Source: RGIG3040 sp964410675 (GTDB taxonomy: Bacteria > Bacillota > Clostridia > Lachnospirales > Lachnospiraceae). Taken from it: a stretch of DNA of 64,000 nucleotides. Location of the stretch: NCBI GenBank assembly GCA_964410675.1, contig CAYPIB010000001.1, forward strand, positions 1 through 64,000. The letters are read 5' to 3'. The notes under the pieces are model-generated. The model was given only the letters and a program-made list of their open reading frames with translations, had not been told where the DNA came from and did no database searches. Positions 61,846 to 64,000 of this stretch are shown piece by piece (positions within the stretch are counted from its first letter, which is position 1; each line of letters begins with the position of its first letter). The position numbers and the translations under genes are program-made.

Positions 61846-64000
61846 CTATTTTTGTTTCAACGCTGCCTGCGCCGCAGAAAGCCTTGCAATCGGTACGCGG
61901 AATGGTGAACAGGAAACATAATCAAGTCCAACATTATGACAGAATTCCACACTGGATGGATCACCGCCATGTTCCCCACAAATACCAAGCATAATATCAG
62001 GTCTTGCACTGCGTCCTTTTTTTGCAGCAACTTCAACTAATTTACCAACGCCGTTCTGGTCAATTTTTGCAAATGGATCAGATTCATAAATTTTAGTTTT
62101 ATAATAAGAATCTAAGAATTTGCCGGCATCATCTCTTGAAAATCCAAATGTCATCTGCGTCAAGTCATTTGTGCCGAAGGAGAAAAATTCTGCCTCCTCT
62201 GCAATTTCATCGGCCGTAAGTGCTGCTCTTGGAATTTCAATCATCGTACCAATCTGATACGCAATAGCAGAACCCTTCTCTGCCTTTACCTCTTCTGCCG
62301 TCTGCACAACAATATCCTTAACATATTTTAATTCTCTCTTTTCGCCAACGAGAGGTATCATCATTTCAGGAATGATTTGAAAGCCCTTTTCCTCCTGCAC
62401 TTCAATTGCAGCTTCCATAATTGCTCTTGTCTGCATACGTGCAATTTCGGGATAGGTAACCGCAAGCCGACAGCCTCTATGTCCCATCATCGGATTAAAT
62501 TCATGCAAAGAATCACATGTTGCCTTTACGTCAGCCACACTAATTCCCATCTGGTTAGCAAGCTCTGCAATATCCTTTTCCTCAGTCGGAACAAATTCAT
62601 GAAGCGGAGGATCTAAAAATCTGATTGTTACAGGCTTGCCTTCCATAACCTCATAAATAGATTTAAAATCGCCCTTTTGATATGGAATTAATTCATTTAA
62701 TGCTGCTTCTCTTTCCTCCTGTGTGTTTGATAAAATCATGATTCTAATTTTAGCAATTCGATCCGGATCAAAGAACATATGCTCCGTCCTGCACAGACCA
62801 ATTCCTTCTGCACCAAGCTTTAATGCATTTAGCGCATCTGCCGGACTGTCAGCGTTTGTACGTACTTTGAGCATTCTGAATTTATCCGCAAGAGACATAA
62901 TCCGATCAAAGTTTCCGCCAATAGTTGCTTCAACTGTTTTAATATCACCTTTGTAAATTTTTCCGGTTGAACCATCGAGAGAAATATAGTCTCCCTCATT
63001 AAATATGTGACCGCCTAAAGAAAATGTTTTATCTTTTTCACTTATTTTAATTTCACCGCATCCGGAAACGCAGCAAGTCCCCATCCCTCTGGCAACAACT
63101 GCCGCATGAGAAGTCATACCGCCTCTAACGGTTAAAATACCTTTAGAAGCATTCATACCTTCTATATCCTCAGGTGAAGTCTCTAACCGAACCAGAATAA
63201 CTCTTTCGCCGCGATCACCTGCATTTTTAGCATCATCTGCAGTAAAGTAAACTCTTCCTCCCGCAGCACCAGGTGATGCAGGAAGCGCTGAACCGATTAC
63301 TTCGCCCTCCTTCAAAGCAACCTTATCAAACATTGGGTGAAGCAGCTGGTCAAGTGATTTTGCATCTATACGAAGCACTGCTTCTTCTTCTGATATCTTT
63401 CCTTCGTCTATTAAATCACAAGCAATCTGCAGTGCCGCTGCTGCCGTTCTTTTTCCGCTCCTTGTCTGTAAAAAGTAAAGCTTCTTATCTTCAATTGTAA
63501 ATTCCATATCCTGCATATCACGATAATGTGCTTCCAGTTTATTGGCTATTTCAATAAATTGCTCATAACATTCCGGTAAGTCCTCTTCGAGCTTTGAAAT
63601 TGGCATTGGTGTACGGATTCCTGCCACAACATCCTCGCCCTGAGCATTAATTAAATATTCTCCATAAATAAGCCTTTCACCGGTAGAAGGATTTCTTGTA
63701 AATGCTACACCCGTTCCTGATGTATCTCCCATATTACCAAATACCATCGCCTGAACATTTACTGCTGTCCCCCAGTCACCCGGTATATCATTCATACGTC
63801 TGTATATAATAGCTCTCTCATTATCCCAAGAGCGGAAAACAGCTTTAACAGCCTCCATCAGCTGTTCCCTTGGCTCCTGCGGAAAATCAGTTCCCATTTT
63901 TTCTTTGTATATCCCTTTAAATTTTGCAATGACCTCTTTTAAATCATCTGCAGTTAAATCATTATCGTATTTAGCTCCCTTACTCTCTTTTGTTTCTTCT
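61846..64000 (-). CDS. ppdK: Pyruvate phosphate dikinase, partial (N-terminus off the right edge)
   Basis: This enzyme converts PEP, AMP and pyrophosphate to pyruvate, ATP and phosphate, or the reverse, and in anaerobes it supports pyrophosphate-linked glycolysis. The frame is open to the window edge and shows about 717 of roughly 875 residues. It holds the later part of the ATP-grasp region (TGVAFTRNPSTGE), the phosphohistidine loop GGMTSHAAVVARGMG, and the PEP-binding barrel with GLCRTEHMFF, EFFSFGTNDLTQMTFGF and LGICGEHGGDP. Only the N-terminal nucleotide-binding lobe is missing. The apparent Met at 63897 is internal, not the start. Codon use and motifs fit a housekeeping gene. Confidence 0.96.
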   Translation of the reverse strand, partial: EETKESKGAKYDNDLTADDLKEVIAKFKGIYKEKMGTDFPQEPREQLMEAVKAVFRSWDNERAIIYRRMNDIPGDWGTAVNVQAMVFGNMGDTSGTGVAFTRNPSTGERLIYGEYLINAQGEDVVAGIRTPMPISKLEEDLPECYEQFIEIANKLEAHYRDMQDMEFTIEDKKLYFLQTRSGKRTAAAALQIACDLIDEGKISEEEAVLRIDAKSLDQLLHPMFDKVALKEGEVIGSALPASPGAAGGRVYFTADDAKNAGDRGERVILVRLETSPEDIEGMNASKGILTVRGGMTSHAAVVARGMGTCCVSGCGEIKISEKDKTFSLGGHIFNEGDYISLDGSTGKIYKGDIKTVEATIGGNFDRIMSLADKFRMLKVRTNADSPADALNALKLGAEGIGLCRTEHMFFDPDRIAKIRIMILSNTQEEREAALNELIPYQKGDFKSIYEVMEGKPVTIRFLDPPLHEFVPTEEKDIAELANQMGISVADVKATCDSLHEFNPMMGHRGCRLAVTYPEIARMQTRAIMEAAIEVQEEKGFQIIPEMMIPLVGEKRELKYVKDIVVQTAEEVKAEKGSAIAYQIGTMIEIPRAALTADEIAEEAEFFSFGTNDLTQMTFGFSRDDAGKFLDSYYKTKIYESDPFAKIDQNGVGKLVEVAAKKGRSARPDIMLGICGEHGGDPSSVEFCHNVGLDYVSCSPFRVPIARLSAAQAALKQK

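Noticed and set aside
1..64000. CRISPR array, prophage, insertion sequence or tRNA cluster
   Set aside because: I looked for short regular repeats with spacers, transposase or integrase motifs and cloverleaf sequences and found none.

Overview
The window is 64 kb of AT-rich DNA from a low-GC Gram-positive anaerobe, most likely a Clostridia/Lachnospiraceae gut-type organism. This is an inference from strong AGGAGG ribosome sites, the compact F-type ATPase operon, PTS enzyme I, pyruvate phosphate dikinase, DUF4358/DUF4867-type proteins and GAAC-N4-GTTC SOS boxes. There are no rRNA or tRNA genes, no insertion sequence, no prophage and no CRISPR array that I can see. A run of ten Ns (13990-13999) marks an assembly join inside one gene.

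Layout. 1-2.6 kb: the 5' part of gpmI and a CDF metal exporter. 2.6-9.1 kb: the atpBEFHAGDC operon on the minus strand, driven by a near-consensus promoter (9061-9089). 9.1-13.1 kb: a DEAD-box RNA helicase with a terminator-like leader, then a DNA-repair pair (radical SAM protein plus partner) whose promoter carries two LexA-type boxes. 13.1-14.5 kb: an ECF sigma/anti-sigma pair. 14.5-16.8 kb: a 78-residue unknown gene between two ~245-bp copies of a long palindromic repeat, then ptsI. 17-20.4 kb: kdpDE without kdpFABC. 21-24.2 kb: a cell-envelope O-acetylation cluster (DUF4358 lipoprotein, MBOAT, DHHW protein). 24.3-25.4 kb: an M50-like membrane protein that has lost its zinc histidines. 25.4-31 kb: MoxR, DUF58, transglutaminase and acyltransferase operon. 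31-36 kb: regulators, a GyrI-like protein, a protein built from an internal duplication, an esterase, a CPBP protease and an XRE regulator.

36-49.4 kb is the most coherent accessory block, a pentoside (probably xyloside) utilisation locus. It holds a CUT1 ABC importer (binding protein and two permeases), a GH3 beta-xylosidase-type enzyme, a FucI/AraA-fold isomerase, xylulokinase, a split transketolase whose N-terminal half is fused to a DUF4867-like domain, an AraC regulator and a YesL/DUF624 protein. All three transcription units that feed this pathway carry a pair of direct repeats, TAGCAATA, with starts exactly 21 bp apart. This looks like one regulon read by the AraC protein.

49.8-64 kb: a c-di-GMP phosphodiesterase with a degenerate GGDEF domain, an alanine/sodium symporter, DUF5131 and GH16-like proteins, a second ECF sigma/anti-sigma pair with the same promoter architecture as the first, a frameshifted CPBP protease next to a TetR regulator, a Nim-type flavin protein, a VOC protein, a DUF3784/PadR/4Fe-4S cluster, a second CDF-like protein and the 3' part of ppdK running off the right edge.
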